The notes under the pieces: model-generated
The model's database searches: none
Seen by the model: only the letters and a program-made list of their open reading frames with translations
What the model was told of the DNA's origin: nothing
Position numbers and translations under genes: made by a program
Part shown: one piece after another, positions 1 to 9,294 of the stretch
Layout: the number at the start of each line of letters is the position of its first letter
Numbering within the stretch: the first letter of the stretch is position 1
Origin: Photorhabdus heterorhabditis
GTDB lineage: Bacteria > Pseudomonadota > Gammaproteobacteria > Enterobacterales > Enterobacteriaceae
Assembly: GCF_018448905.1 (NCBI RefSeq)
Contig: NZ_RCWA01000011.1
Coordinates: forward strand, 62,001-126,000
Length of the DNA: 64,000 nucleotides
Direction: 5' to 3'

Positions 1-30
1 TGTTAACTATGATTACATAGAATGTATTTA

Positions 31-157
31 TATACCCAATAGATTTCAAGATGGATCGCGACGGCCAGGGAGCGAATCCCCGGGAGCATAGATAACTCTG
101 TGACCGGGGTGAGTGAGTGCAGCCAACAAAGAGGCAACTTGAAAGATAACAGGTATA
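31..157 (+). repeat. ERIC repeat, subfamily A
   Basis: 127-bp imperfect palindrome starting TATACCCAATAGATTTCAAG and ending in GGTATA, matching the enterobacterial repetitive intergenic consensus. Copies in this window fall in two sequence types. Type A, as here, has GGATCGCGACGG on the left and GAGGCAACTTGAAAGATAAC on the right. Type B has TTGCAGCGCGGCGG and AAGCAGCAACTTGAAGGATG. The end of this copy lies 29 nt before the nupC start codon, so it is probably in the nupC 5' leader. Confidence 0.93.
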
Positions 158-186
158 AACTAGTTTTCTCATGTTTGGAGTATGAT

Positions 187-1371
187 ATGTCTCAGATCCT
201 GCATTTCCTTTTAGCTCTGGTTGTTATTGGTGGCCTTGCTATTCTGGCGAGTAGTAACCGTAAAGGGATTCGTCCTCGCTATATTATTCAGCTGCTTGTT
301 ATTGAGCTTGCTCTGGCGTGGTTTTTCCTGAATTCTGGTGTTGGTCAGGAATTTGTCATGGGATTTGCTGGCTTGTTTGAGCAATTGCTGAAATTTGCGG
401 GTGAAGGAACTGAATTTATTTTTGGCGGCATGATGGATGCAAAACTGGCATTTTTCTTTCTGAATGTATTGTGTCCGATTATCTTTATCTCCGCCCTGAT
501 TGGGATTTTACAGCATATCAATGTATTACCAATCGTCATCCGGGTTATTGGTACTCTGTTGTCTAAAGTTAACGGCATGGGTAAGTTGGAATCATTCAAT
601 GCGGTTAGTTCTTTGGTACTTGGTCAATCTGAAAATTTTATTGCCTATAAAGATGTGCTGGGCAAAATGTCTGAGCGCCGAATGTACACAATGGCCGCGA
701 CTGCGATGTCAACGGTTTCTATGTCGATAGTTGGTGCTTACATGACAATTCTGGAGCCTAAATATGTTGTGGCGGCACTGGTGCTTAATATGTTCAGTAC
801 TTTTATCATTCTGTCACTAATTAACCCGTATGATGTTGACAGTGAAGAAGATATTCAAATGAGTAATCTTCATGAAGGCCAAAGTTTCTTCGAAATGCTA
901 GGTGAATATATTTTGGCTGGTTTTAAAGTGGCACTGATTGTTGCTGCGATGTTGATTGGTTTCATTGCTCTGATTGCCGCTATTAACGCGCTGTTTAGCA
1001 TGATTTTTGATAAGGACTTCCAGGAAACATTGGGTTATGTGTTTTATCCATTCGCTTGGGTGATTGGTATCCCTGCGGATGAAGCGTTGAAGGTTGGCAG
1101 TATCATGGCAACCAAACTGGTTTCTAACGAATTTGTTGCGATGCATAGCTTGCAGTCAGTTGCTACAGAACTTTCTCCGCGTTCACTGGGCATTTTATCG
1201 GTATTTTTGGTTTCTTTTGCTAACTTCTCGTCAATTGGGATTGTTGCAGGTGCGATTAAGGGCTTGGATGAAAAACAGGGTAACGTAGTTTCTCGCTTTG
1301 GTCTGAAATTACTGTTTGGTTCAACTCTTGTTAGTTTTCTATCCGCAGCTATTGCAGGTTTGGTGCTGTAA
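187..1371 (+). CDS. nupC: Nucleoside permease NupC (CNT family)
   Basis: Inner-membrane concentrative transporter that imports nucleosides with protons. The 394-residue protein is close to the 400 residues of E. coli NupC and nearly identical in the core segments [20 protein letters not shown] and [19 protein letters not shown], with hydrophobic helices throughout. The start at 187 is chosen because GGAG lies at 177-180 and the protein then begins MSQILHF, as in the family. The longer frame from 100 would read through the upstream ERIC repeat. The neighbours (ypeB-like gene, two tRNA-Ala, gltX) match the E. coli order. No clear terminator follows. Confidence 0.96.
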   Translation: MSQILHFLLALVVIGGLAILASSNRKGIRPRYIIQLLVIELALAWFFLNSGVGQEFVMGFAGLFEQLLKFAGEGTEFIFGGMMDAKLAFFFLNVLCPIIFISALIGILQHINVLPIVIRVIGTLLSKVNGMGKLESFNAVSSLVLGQSENFIAYKDVLGKMSERRMYTMAATAMSTVSMSIVGAYMTILEPKYVVAALVLNMFSTFIILSLINPYDVDSEEDIQMSNLHEGQSFFEMLGEYILAGFKVALIVAAMLIGFIALIAAINALFSMIFDKDFQETLGYVFYPFAWVIGIPADEALKVGSIMATKLVSNEFVAMHSLQSVATELSPRSLGILSVFLVSFANFSSIGIVAGAIKGLDEKQGNVVSRFGLKLLFGSTLVSFLSAAIAGLVL

Positions 1372-1497
1372 AAATATAAAGTTTGATCGTGGGATATTGC
1401 GTCATGGATGATGCAACTTTTCTGTATTTCCTTTCGCATATTTCTTCTTTACTCCGTAAACTGATACTACCTTTTTTAATTGATATATATGCAAGTT

Positions 1498-1722
1498 ATG
1501 GAAAAAGAAAACCTGATAGAGATTGCTAATACCGTTATGCCATTTGGTAAATATAAAGGTCGGGTACTCATTGATTTACCAGAAGAATACTTATTGTGGT
1601 TCTCCCGTAAGGGTGAATTTCCACAAGGCAAATTAGGTGTACTGATGGAGATGACTTTGGCAATAAAAATGGAAGGGTTAGATTCGCTGGTAAAACCGTT
1701 GAAGAATAACCAGCCAAAGTAA
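1498..1722 (+). CDS. ypeB: DUF3820 family protein, YpeB-like
   Basis: Small cytoplasmic protein of about 74 residues, MEKENLIEIANTVMPFGKYK at the N-terminus, with the FGKYKG and LPEEYLLWF motifs of the DUF3820 family. Its biochemical role is not known. The start at 1498 follows the E. coli homologue; ATG 1489 and TTG 1480 are in frame upstream and no strong ribosome binding site separates them. It lies between nupC and the tRNA-Ala pair, as in E. coli. The family call is firm, the start is uncertain. Confidence 0.85.
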   Translation: MEKENLIEIANTVMPFGKYKGRVLIDLPEEYLLWFSRKGEFPQGKLGVLMEMTLAIKMEGLDSLVKPLKNNQPK

Positions 1723-1762
1723 GGGTTTATTAATATGAAGGTGATAAACAGTGATAAGCAAA

Positions 1763-1791
1763 AGGCCCTGAAAGCATAGCTTTCAGGGCCT
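1763..1791 (-). terminator. Terminator of the tRNA-Ala pair
   Basis: Perfect 13-bp stem (1763-1775 with 1779-1791, loop ATA). Read on the minus strand it follows the tRNA-Ala genes and ends in CCTTTTGCTT. It may also stop transcription arriving from the ypeB-like gene. Confidence 0.75.
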
Positions 1792-1799
1792 GATAATTT

Positions 1800-1875
<76 letters not shown>

Positions 1876-1931
1876 ACGCTTGTAACTTTTCCTAATTTTA
1901 GTACCAAATACTTTACTTTGGTGAAAGTATT

Positions 1932-2007
<76 letters not shown>

Positions 2008-2219
2008 AATCAAAATTAATGGAACGGGGCGCATAATATGAAACCCAGCAAATACTGTCAACGACTAACTTATCATTCTCAAAACAAACGTTGAAAAAGC
2101 CATCAGTTTTGTGATAAATCGACAAAATAAAGGTTAAGCAATGGGTTGCCGTGATATGGAAGGCGGATTAGAGAGTGAATAATGTGAGCAAACTAAACGA
2201 AAACCTTTTTTAAAAGCAG

Positions 2220-2249
2220 AAGGCATCACCATAGAGCCAGTGATGCCTT
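2220..2249 (-). terminator. gltX terminator
   Basis: 10-bp stem AAGGCATCAC (2220-2229) with GTGATGCCTT (2240-2249), just downstream of the gltX stop on the minus strand and followed by a T-rich stretch (CTGCTTTT). Confidence 0.7.
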
Positions 2250-2260
2250 TGTCGCATTAA

Positions 2261-3679
2261 TTACTGTTGGGTTTCACGCTGAGCAATGAACTCCAGAGCC
2301 TGATTAATACGAGACAGAGTACGAGTTTGTCCGATAGCATGAATAGTCACATCTAGACCTGGAGACTGTCCGGCACCAGTGGCAGCCACGCGCAGCGGCA
2401 TACCGACTTTACCCATACCAACTTCCAGTTCATCAGCTGTAGATTGAATGGCGTGATGAACATTTTCTGCTGTCCAGTCAGTCATTGAAGCCAGCTTCGA
2501 GTGAACAACTTCAAGAGGTTGACGGGCAACTGGACGCAAATGTTTCTTCGCTGCATCTGCATCAAACTCAGCAAAATCTTCATAAAAGTAGCGGCAGGAT
2601 TCAGCTATTTCTTTCAGAGTTTTACAGCGTTCACCTAATAATTTAATCAGATCAATCAACTGTGGGCCATTACGGGTATCAATGCCTTGCTGCTCAATAT
2701 GCCACGCCAGATGAACAGCAACTTCCTCTGGGGGTAGAGTATTAATATAATGATGGTTCAGCCATTGCAGTTTTTCTGTATTGAATGCACTAGCAGATTT
2801 ATTGATAGCATCAAGGCTAAAAAATTCAGTCATCTCTTCGAGACTAAAAATCTCTTGATCACCGTGCGACCAACCTAGACGAACCAGATAATTCAGCAGT
2901 GCTTCTGGTAGATAGCCATCATCGCGGTATTGCATAACACTCACCGCGCCATGGCGTTTGGACAGTTTTTTACCATCATCCCCCAGGATCATCGAAACAT
3001 GCGCGTATTCTGGAACTGGTGCATCCAGAGCTTTCAGAATATTAATTTGGCGTGGGGTATTATTGATATGGTCTTCCCCGCGAATTACATGGGTAATTTC
3101 CATATCCCAATCATCAATAACAACACAGAAATTATAAGTTGGTGAGCCATCGGTACGGCGGATAATCAGATCATCAAGTTCCTGATTACTGAATTCAATT
3201 GGACCACGGATACTATCGTTAAAAATAACCGAGCCTTCCTGTGGATTGCGGAAACGAACAACATGGGGTTGATCTGGGTTATGCTGACATTGACTATCAC
3301 GACAACGACCGTCATAGCGAGGCTTCTCGCCATTGGTCATCTGAGTTTCACGTAATTCATCCAGACGATCTTTAGAACAGTAGCAGTGATAAGCCGTTCC
3401 TTGTTCTAGCATTTGATCAATGACTTGGTTATAACGATCAAAACGCTTTGTCTGATAAAAAGGGCCTTCATCCCAATTCAGATTTAACCAGTTCATACCA
3501 TCCATAATGGCATCAATGGCTTCCTGAGTTGAGCGTTCAAGGTCAGTATCTTCGATACGTAAGACAAATTCGCCCTCATTATGGCGGCTGTATAACCAGG
3601 AATAAAGTGCGGTACGTGCACCACCAACATGGAGATAGCCAGTTGGGCTTGGTGCAAAACGGGTTTTAATTTTACGCAT
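2261..3679 (-). CDS. gltX: Glutamyl-tRNA synthetase
   Basis: Class I aminoacyl-tRNA synthetase that charges tRNA-Glu in the cytoplasm. At 472 residues it has the family length. The HIGH-type motif [11 protein letters not shown] is at residues 10-20 and the KMSKS-type motif KLSKR at 239-243. Cysteines and a histidine around residues 98-133 (CYC ... RCRDSQCQH) correspond to the zinc site of the E. coli enzyme. It is flanked by tRNA-Ala genes on one side and the divergent Val/Lys tRNA array on the other, the arrangement of E. coli. Confidence 0.98.
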   Translation of the reverse strand: MRKIKTRFAPSPTGYLHVGGARTALYSWLYSRHNEGEFVLRIEDTDLERSTQEAIDAIMDGMNWLNLNWDEGPFYQTKRFDRYNQVIDQMLEQGTAYHCYCSKDRLDELRETQMTNGEKPRYDGRCRDSQCQHNPDQPHVVRFRNPQEGSVIFNDSIRGPIEFSNQELDDLIIRRTDGSPTYNFCVVIDDWDMEITHVIRGEDHINNTPRQINILKALDAPVPEYAHVSMILGDDGKKLSKRHGAVSVMQYRDDGYLPEALLNYLVRLGWSHGDQEIFSLEEMTEFFSLDAINKSASAFNTEKLQWLNHHYINTLPPEEVAVHLAWHIEQQGIDTRNGPQLIDLIKLLGERCKTLKEIAESCRYFYEDFAEFDADAAKKHLRPVARQPLEVVHSKLASMTDWTAENVHHAIQSTADELEVGMGKVGMPLRVAATGAGQSPGLDVTIHAIGQTRTLSRINQALEFIAQRETQQ

Positions 3680-3903
3680 TGAGGATTGCCTTAACTACGT
3701 TTCACTTTTCAATGAACGTTATTGGTAATTTAAAGTAACAAAATGGGGAGTTATTTTATCACTGCACTTTAATTCCTCAATGCTGTTGGCGGGATGTTGT
3801 TGAGAAAAGTCAGCATATCTGCTTAAACTGGACTCTAAGTGATGATAATTATCTCACATTTGTTTAATTTTGAGACGAACGATATTTTTACCTAGAAAAA
3901 GCG

Positions 3904-3931
3904 TTGACTCATCCTGAACTATCCCTATAAT
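3904..3931 (+). promoter_or_regulatory. Sigma-70 promoter of the Val/Lys tRNA array
   Basis: TTGACT at 3904-3909 and TATAAT at 3926-3931 with a 16-nt spacer, followed by a GC-rich discriminator (GCGACTCC), 17 nt before the first tRNA-Val. This is the usual form of a stable-RNA promoter. Confidence 0.85.
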
Positions 3932-3948
3932 GCGACTCCATCACGACG

Positions 3949-4024
3949 GGGCGATTAGCTCAGTTGGTAGAGCATCTCCCTTACAAGGAGGGGGTCATCA
4001 GTTCGAATCTGGTATCGCCCACCA
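3949..4024 (+). tRNA. tRNA-Val(TAC), copy 1
   Basis: 76 nt, starts GGGCGATTAGCTCAGTTGG and ends with encoded CCA. Anticodon stem CTCCC/GAGGG around TTACAAG, anticodon TAC. First gene of the array. Confidence 0.97.
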
Positions 4025-4054
4025 TCTCGTTGTGATAGAAATGATTTTATGATT

Positions 4055-4130
4055 GGGCGATTAGCTCAGTTGGTAGAGCATCTCCCTTACAAGGAGGGGG
4101 TCATCAGTTCGAATCTGGTATCGCCCACCA
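4055..4130 (+). tRNA. tRNA-Val(TAC), copy 2
   Basis: Identical to copy 1, 30 nt after it; same anticodon TAC and encoded CCA. Confidence 0.97.
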
Positions 4131-4175
4131 ATCATAAATTTAGTGATATAAAATGCAGTGATAGTCCTTTGAAGT

Positions 4176-4251
4176 GGGCGATTAGCTCAGTTGGTAGAGC
4201 ATCTCCCTTACAAGGAGGGGGTCATCAGTTCGAATCTGGTATCGCCCACCA
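4176..4251 (+). tRNA. tRNA-Val(TAC), copy 3
   Basis: Identical to copies 1 and 2, 45 nt after copy 2; corresponds to the third gene of the E. coli valUXY set. Confidence 0.97.
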
Positions 4252-4292
4252 CTTCATTAGATTGTTCCAGCAATATTGCATATTTTTGGCAT

Positions 4293-4368
4293 GGGTCGTT
4301 AGCTCAGTCGGTAGAGCAGTTGACTTTTAATCAATTGGTCGCAGGTTCGAATCCTGCACGACCCACCA
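4293..4368 (+). tRNA. tRNA-Lys(TTT), copy 1
   Basis: 76 nt, starts GGGTCGTTAGCTCAGTCGG, anticodon loop CTTTTAA with anticodon TTT, T-loop TTCGAAT, encoded CCA. All stems are intact. Confidence 0.97.
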
Positions 4369-4407
4369 TTCAAAAAAGCGCATTTCAATCGAAATACCAT
4401 CTTAGAT

Positions 4408-4483
4408 GGGTCGTTAGCTCAGTCGGTAGAGCAGTTGACTTTTAATCAATTGGTCGCAGGTTCGAATCCTGCACGACCCACCA
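4408..4483 (+). tRNA. tRNA-Lys(TTT), copy 2
   Basis: Identical to copy 1 and intact. The 39-nt spacer before it recurs after the second pseudo-tRNA, at 4833-4871. Confidence 0.97.
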
Positions 4484-4518
4484 TCTTAAAGTTTCATTCA
4501 AAAACAAATTTCCTGAAT

Positions 4519-4658
4519 AGGTCATTAGCGTAGTCGGTAGAGCAGTTGACTTTTAATCAATTGGTCGCAGGTTCGAGCCGAGCGAAGCGAGACAACAACG
4601 CGACAGCGTTGGCCCGAAGGGCGAGGCCGTAGGCCGAGTCATCCTGCACGACCCACCA
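4519..4658 (+). pseudogene. Degenerate tRNA-Lys with a 64-nt T-loop insert, copy 1
   Basis: A tRNA-Lys copy 140 nt long, that is 76 plus 64. The 5' end reads AGGTCAT instead of GGGTCGT, giving acceptor mismatches at pairs 1-72 and 6-67. The D-arm GCTC is changed to GCGT, which weakens its pairing. The anticodon TTT and the CCA are kept. The T-loop is split after TTCGA by the insert at 4577-4640 and resumes with ATCCTGC. It is unlikely to make a normal tRNA unless the insert is removed. Confidence 0.85.
4577..4640 (+). repeat. 64-nt multi-hairpin insert in tRNA T-loop, copy 1
   Basis: Can fold into four consecutive hairpins: mini-hairpin GC-GAA-GC; CAACGC-GACA-GCGTTG; GCCC-GAA-GGGC; GGCC-GTA-GGCC. 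Short GAG/GA linkers join some of them. It begins and ends with GCCGAG. A second copy at 4752-4815 differs at 11 positions, all in loops or as three compensatory base-pair changes. The element was not recognised as a known family. Confidence 0.85.
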
Positions 4659-4693
4659 TCTTAAAGTTTCATTCAAAAACAAATTTCCTGAAT

Positions 4694-4832
4694 AGGTCAT
4701 TAGCGTAGTCGGTAGAGCCGTTGACTTTTAATCAATGGGTCGCAGGTTCGAGCCGAGCGAAGCGAGACAACAGCGCATTCGCGCTGGCCTAAAAGGCGAG
4801 GGCGTAGCCCGAGTCATCCTGCACGACCCACC
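4694..4832 (+). pseudogene. Degenerate tRNA-Lys with a 64-nt T-loop insert, copy 2
   Basis: Tandem copy, 175 nt downstream of the previous pseudo-tRNA, with the same acceptor and D-arm defects. Outside the insert it differs from copy 1 by two substitutions (AGCAG to AGCCG, AATTGG to AATGGG) and loss of the final A of CCA. The insert occupies the same place in the T-loop. Confidence 0.83.
4752..4815 (+). repeat. 64-nt multi-hairpin insert in tRNA T-loop, copy 2
   Basis: Same length and end sequences as copy 1. The hairpins are GC-GAA-GC, CAGCGC-ATTC-GCGCTG, GCCT-AAA-AGGC and GGGC-GTA-GCCC. The paired changes relative to copy 1 are A-T to G-C (insert positions 22/33), C-G to T-A (39/43) and C-G to G-C (51/57). 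Confidence 0.85.
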
Positions 4833-4871
4833 TTCAAAAAAGCGCATTTCAATCGAAATACCATCTTAAAT

Positions 4872-4930
4872 GGGCCGTTAGCTCAGTTGGTAGAGCGGTT
4901 GATTTTTAATCAGTAGATCATATGTTCGAG
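4872..4930 (+). pseudogene. Truncated tRNA-Lys remnant
   Basis: Begins GGGCCGTTAGCTCAGTTGG and keeps the D-arm and a TTT anticodon arm. It then diverges (ATCATATGTTCGAGTTGG) and lacks the T-arm 3' half, the acceptor 3' strand and CCA. It is preceded by a copy of the spacer found between the two intact Lys genes. Confidence 0.75.
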
Positions 4931-5071
4931 TTGGAACAAACTAACTTCATATACTACGTGCATGCCTTGATTATGCGCGTTATTCGCGCTCAAACTATCT
5001 ATATACCAATAATTCCAGATGGGATAAGCTTTACATATATTGTTGTACTAGTTAATTATTGGGATATAAAA

Positions 5072-6037
5072 ATGAACCTCTACGGACTGGTGGCTGATAT
5101 TGGTGGCACGAATGCCAGATTGGCACTTTGTAATTTGAAAAATGGGGCTATTGAGCAGATTGAAACATATAGCGCAAGACAATACGCTGGATTAGAGTCT
5201 ATTATTAGCCACTATTTGGCCGAGCAAAATACAGTAGTAACTTGTGCTTGTATCGCTATTGCTTGCCCGATAAGTGGAGATTGGGTAGAAATGACTAATC
5301 ACCAATGGGCATTCTCTATTAGTGAGCTAAAACAGACGCTTGGGCTAGAAAAATTAGATGTTATTAATGACTTTACTGCCGTTTCTATGGCTATTCCCAT
5401 GTTGACAGAGGAATACAAAGTTCAGTTGGGTGGGGGAAAAGCAGTTGAAGATAAACCGGTTGCTGTTTACGGAGCTGGAACTGGCCTTGGAGTCGCTCAT
5501 CTGATAAAAGTAGACAAGCAATGGATAAGTTTGCCAGGTGAGGGTGGTCATGTGGATTTTGCAGCGAATAGTGAAGAGCAAGATGCAATATTGGCTGTTT
5601 TACGTCGCAAGCTAGGCCATGTTTCAGTCGAAAGAATCTTGTCTGGTAGTGGGCTGGTGAATCTCTATCAGGCTATTACTATTTTGAACCATAATCAGCC
5701 GGAAGATTTGGAACCAGAAACAGTGACACAGCGAGCATTAGATGAAAGTTGCCAATATTGCCATCGTGCTCTCTCGTTATTTTGTGAAATCATGGGGAGA
5801 TTTGGCGGAAATTTGGCGTTAAATCTGGGAACTTTTGGGGGTGTGTACATCGCTGGTGGTATAGTGCCACGATTTCTTGATTTCTTTAAGCAGTCAAATT
5901 TTTTGCATGGGTTTGAAGATAAAGGGCGCTTTAAAACATTAATACAACAGATTCCTGTTTATTTGATTACTCATCCGCAACCTGGATTGTTAGGCTCAGG
6001 CACATATTTACGGCAACAGTTATCGTTGGTTGATTAA
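5072..6037 (+). CDS. glk: Glucokinase
   Basis: Cytoplasmic ATP-dependent glucose kinase that feeds glucose 6-phosphate to glycolysis. The 321 residues equal E. coli Glk. The N-terminal phosphate-binding motif [14 protein letters not shown], the sugar-site segment [24 protein letters not shown] and PGEGGHVDF are all present. The start at 5072 gives the family N-terminus [11 protein letters not shown]; the frame is open upstream to 4922, but that part runs out of the truncated tRNA-Lys and is not conserved. The Shine-Dalgarno sequence is weak. It appears to be a single-gene unit with its own terminator. Confidence 0.96.
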   Translation: MNLYGLVADIGGTNARLALCNLKNGAIEQIETYSARQYAGLESIISHYLAEQNTVVTCACIAIACPISGDWVEMTNHQWAFSISELKQTLGLEKLDVINDFTAVSMAIPMLTEEYKVQLGGGKAVEDKPVAVYGAGTGLGVAHLIKVDKQWISLPGEGGHVDFAANSEEQDAILAVLRRKLGHVSVERILSGSGLVNLYQAITILNHNQPEDLEPETVTQRALDESCQYCHRALSLFCEIMGRFGGNLALNLGTFGGVYIAGGIVPRFLDFFKQSNFLHGFEDKGRFKTLIQQIPVYLITHPQPGLLGSGTYLRQQLSLVD

Positions 6038-6047
6038 ATTATAAAGA

Positions 6048-6100
6048 CAGATATATACATATTAGAGAAAATAATTGTATATATCTGGTTAAAATTTTTT
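6048..6100 (+). terminator. glk terminator
   Basis: Perfect 12-bp stem CAGATATATACA (6048-6059) with TGTATATATCTG (6076-6087), then GTTAAAATTTTTT. Confidence 0.75.
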
Positions 6101-6777
6101 AAAGTGTGACTTTATTAAATGTAAATTTATGAATTAAATAACTAGGTGGAAATGTTGATTGTTCTTTTATTGTTTTTTATTTACATGTCATTCTCATTGA
6201 ATGAATAATAATACTTTTAAAGGTAATAATAAAAATATTCCAATTTTACTCTCGATAATATATTTATTCCTTAGTTACTATAGAATTGTGAATGTATTTT
6301 AAAATAAATAATTTTATATTCAATTGTGCTTTATTTGATTGAAATTATTGAGAATTTTATTTGATTATGGGGGGGGGTGCGTTATTGAATGTTATTATTT
6401 TTATAATTAGTGTTTAATGGTGTTATTTAAATTTTGAAATGAAGTTAAATGATTTTTCAAATAAATATGATAATTAACTTTTAGGTTTGATATAAATTTT
6501 AAAGCGTATAATTAAAGAGATGTTAATTTTTTGAATTAATAATAATATAATTTTTTGAAAAAACCAATGAAATTAAATGACTTTAAATTCATTTAAAATG
6601 TTTATAATTTTGATAAGTTAAATGAAGTTTTATATTCGATTTTTTATATAATGAATATTTAATTTGTTATATAAAGATGTTAATTTACATATGAAAGTAA
6701 TATTGTTTTATTTTTATATTATCGTAATATTTTCTTACATCTCAAAATATTGCATATGTGCTTATTGGTTCTGTTAA
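6101..6777. other. AT-rich intergenic region without a recognised gene
   Basis: About 680 bp of very AT-rich DNA between glk and tRNA-Arg. No open frame with a ribosome binding site and no recognisable protein was seen. One run of nine G (6369-6377) stands out. The stretch could hold a small RNA or be a decayed insertion; nothing in it decides this. Confidence 0.6.
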
Positions 6778-6852
6778 TGGCGTCCCCTGCAGGAATCGAA
6801 CCTGCAATTAGCCCTTAGGAGGGGCTTGTTATATCCATTTAACTAAGGGGAC
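6778..6852 (-). tRNA. argW: tRNA-Arg(CCT)
   Basis: 75 nt on the minus strand, starts GTCCCCTTAGTTAAATGG and ends with encoded CCA, anticodon CCT. Equivalent to E. coli argW, a common phage integration site, but no integrase gene is next to it here. It precedes mlaA. Confidence 0.96.
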
Positions 6853-6861
6853 AACCGCTGC

Positions 6862-6867
6862 ATTATA
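6862..6867 (-). promoter_or_regulatory. -10 element of tRNA-Arg
   Basis: TATAAT on the minus strand, 9 nt before the first base of the tRNA. A matching -35 box is not clear. Confidence 0.55.
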
Positions 6868-7044
6868 ACTGCTTTTTCTTCCTAAGATAAGATGTTATGA
6901 ACTGTTTGCTTGTTTAATGACCACTCAAATTGAGTACCATTCAAGTTGAATTGTCAGTAATATTTATATTTATTGATGATCATCGGCAGGTAGTGCGACA
7001 AGATTGGTTTGCCGGATCTAAGAGATGGTTACTTGGAGAATTGT

Positions 7045-7797
7045 ATGAAGTATCGTTTGGGCGTAATCGCTCTTACAGCCACATTACTTGTGGGATGTGC
7101 CGGTTCATCTAATAGCGTTGAACAGGGGCGTTCAGACCCTCTGGAAGGTTTTAACCGTACAATGTTCAACTTTAATTATAATGTCCTTGATCCCTATATC
7201 TTACGTCCGGTAGCTGTAACGTGGCGCGACTATGTACCGATGCCTGCACGAAATGGTTTGGGCAATTTTCTCAGTAATCTCGAAGAACCAGCCAGTATGG
7301 TAAACAGTTTCTTGCGTGGTGACCCGTATCAGGGAATGAAACATTTTAATCGTTTTTTCCTGAATACCATTTGGGGTATAGGTGGCTTGATTGATGTTGC
7401 AACTATGGCAAATCCTAAGTTGGCAAAAGAAGAACCAAAACGTTTTGGTAGTACTTTGGGCTATTATGATGTGGGATATGGTCCTTATGCTGTATTACCG
7501 GGCTATGGCAGTTTTACTCTGCGTGATGAAGGGGGAGACTGGGCTGATATGACTTATCCAATGTTAAGTTATTTGACCATTTGGATGTCTGCGGGTAAGT
7601 GGGTATTTGAAGGTATTGAAACTCGTGCTCGTTTACTGGATTCTGATGGTTTGTTGAAGAATTCATCAGATCCTTATCTGATGATGCGTGAGGCTTACTT
7701 CCAGAGCCATGATTTTATGGCAAGCGGTGGTAAGTTGGAAGCTACAAAAAATCCAAATGCTGAAGCATTACAGGGTGATTTGGACAGTATTGATTGA
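7045..7797 (+). CDS. mlaA: Outer-membrane lipoprotein MlaA (VacJ)
   Basis: Lipoprotein of the Mla pathway, which removes misplaced phospholipids from the outer leaflet of the outer membrane and passes them to MlaC. It has 250 residues. The signal sequence ends in the lipobox LLVGC (residues 14-18). The mature part carries the family segments SDPLEGFNRTMFNFN, NLEEPASMVNSFLRGDPYQG and RFGSTLGYYDVGYGPY. The start at 7045 is supported by GGAG at 7035-7038 and places the signal peptide at the N-terminus. It is transcribed toward fadL and shares a terminator with it, as in E. coli. Confidence 0.97.
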   Translation: MKYRLGVIALTATLLVGCAGSSNSVEQGRSDPLEGFNRTMFNFNYNVLDPYILRPVAVTWRDYVPMPARNGLGNFLSNLEEPASMVNSFLRGDPYQGMKHFNRFFLNTIWGIGGLIDVATMANPKLAKEEPKRFGSTLGYYDVGYGPYAVLPGYGSFTLRDEGGDWADMTYPMLSYLTIWMSAGKWVFEGIETRARLLDSDGLLKNSSDPYLMMREAYFQSHDFMASGGKLEATKNPNAEALQGDLDSID

Positions 7798-7826
7798 TCG
7801 TTATTGTCTGATTTTACTTCATAAAT

Positions 7827-7857
7827 AAAAAGGATAGCCGTAGAGCTATCCTTTTTT
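7827..7857. terminator. Bidirectional terminator between mlaA and fadL
   Basis: 12-bp stem AAAAAGGATAGC (7827-7838) with GCTATCCTTTTT (7845-7856), six-base loop. It has A and T runs on both sides, so it can serve both converging genes. Confidence 0.85.
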
Positions 7858-7872
7858 GAGAACTACATTTGA

Positions 7873-9210
7873 TTAGAATGCGTAGTTGAAGTTTACACCA
7901 TATAACCAGGCAGAACCTTTTGCATCAAATTCATATGTGTAAGGCAGTTTTTCAGACAATTTCTCTTTAACTGTGACTTTTTGTCCATGCATATAAGAAA
8001 CACCTACGTCCAGAGACATGTCTTTATTAAATGCGTAGGTTGCGCCAGCACTTAGCCAGAAACGGTCTTGATCCGGAATAGAGATAGAACGGTTCTCAGC
8101 AGGAATCGGGCTGTCATCAAAGGCGATACCAGTACGGAATGTCCAGTTGTCATCGTGATAGTAAGTTGTACCTAAAGCAATACGGTAGGCATCTTTGAAG
8201 CCTTCATGTTTACTAAACAGAACTGAGCCATCTTTATTTTTGGTCCCTTTTAGTTCATTGAACTCACTCCAGCCTGTATATGCCAGGCTATAGTGGATAG
8301 CCCATTTAGGTGCTACGCGGTTGTAACCAGAAACTTCCCAGATGTCCGGCAAATTGAGGTCTAATTTACCGCCAATAGTTTGACCACCGGTGGCAGGGAA
8401 GGATATTCCTGCGTTCTGAAGTATTGCCCCTAGCTGGACGGGAATGTCATTTTTATAGTCACCGTTTTTAAATTTGACTTTAACTTTAGAACGGTAAGTC
8501 AGGCTGTAGCGGTTATTTGCATCCACTTCATACATGATGCCCGCGTTCCAGCCATAACCCCAATCTTTACCTTCCAGATTAGAAACTTCATCTGTTGGTT
8601 TGATAAGACCTTTTAGTTGAGGGGCTTTCATAGCCAGAATGTCTGACAGAGCGCCCGCATGACGGACGACTGTTGCATCAGCATAAATAGCGTTAAGTCC
8701 TAAACCAAAGCTGAAGTTATCGTTTAGTCGATAAGCTCCGCTCAGGTTGAAGTTCAATGTTGTTAGGTCAGTTTTACCACCGATAGGGCCTGCGTCGTAG
8801 TTATTGCTAAAATCAGTAGCCAGACCAAAGTTAGTGGTGACTGAAGTACCAACAAACCATTGATCATCAATAGGCATAATAAAATGTAGGTTAGGTATCC
8901 AGGCTACTGGCGCAATATTTTTAGCGTTGGTACTTTTACCCGTCACTGGGGATTTACCTGTAATATCAACATCTGGGTTGATATAGACGGCACCGATAGA
9001 AAAGGATGGGCGATCAAACAGAGTCATTGCTGCTGGGTTACGGCTTCCTACCGTTGCGTTATCAGCAACAACGCCTTCCCCGGAAAAAGCTCGGCCCAAA
9101 GCCGAAGTAGAAAATTCATTTAACTGGAAACCAGCGGCACCCGCGTTGGATGAGATTAGAGCCACTGCAACCGCTAATGCTGAACGGGTGAACAGGTTTT
9201 TCTGGTTCAT
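7873..9210 (-). CDS. fadL: Long-chain fatty acid outer-membrane porin FadL
   Basis: Beta-barrel that lets long-chain fatty acids through the outer membrane. It has 445 residues; a signal peptide ([16 protein letters not shown]) is followed by the mature N-terminus [20 protein letters not shown] and the protein ends in an aromatic C-terminus, FNYAF, typical of outer-membrane barrels. ATG 9210 is preferred because a purine-rich AAGAGGG lies about 10 nt upstream on the minus strand; TTG 9216 is in frame but too close. FadR-like sequences lie upstream at 9295-9335. It works with FadI/FadJ encoded nearby. Confidence 0.96.
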   Translation of the reverse strand: MNQKNLFTRSALAVAVALISSNAGAAGFQLNEFSTSALGRAFSGEGVVADNATVGSRNPAAMTLFDRPSFSIGAVYINPDVDITGKSPVTGKSTNAKNIAPVAWIPNLHFIMPIDDQWFVGTSVTTNFGLATDFSNNYDAGPIGGKTDLTTLNFNLSGAYRLNDNFSFGLGLNAIYADATVVRHAGALSDILAMKAPQLKGLIKPTDEVSNLEGKDWGYGWNAGIMYEVDANNRYSLTYRSKVKVKFKNGDYKNDIPVQLGAILQNAGISFPATGGQTIGGKLDLNLPDIWEVSGYNRVAPKWAIHYSLAYTGWSEFNELKGTKNKDGSVLFSKHEGFKDAYRIALGTTYYHDDNWTFRTGIAFDDSPIPAENRSISIPDQDRFWLSAGATYAFNKDMSLDVGVSYMHGQKVTVKEKLSEKLPYTYEFDAKGSAWLYGVNFNYAF

Positions 9211-9294
9211 GACCAAAACCCTCTTGTTTATTATTTAACTATGCCACTTAACTTAGCAAGGAGCGCAGGATTGTAGAGTCGGTTTGTCTTCATG

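Noticed and set aside
4049-4445. Two open frames across the Val and Lys tRNA genes
   Set aside because: They consist of translated tRNA sequence repeated with each gene.
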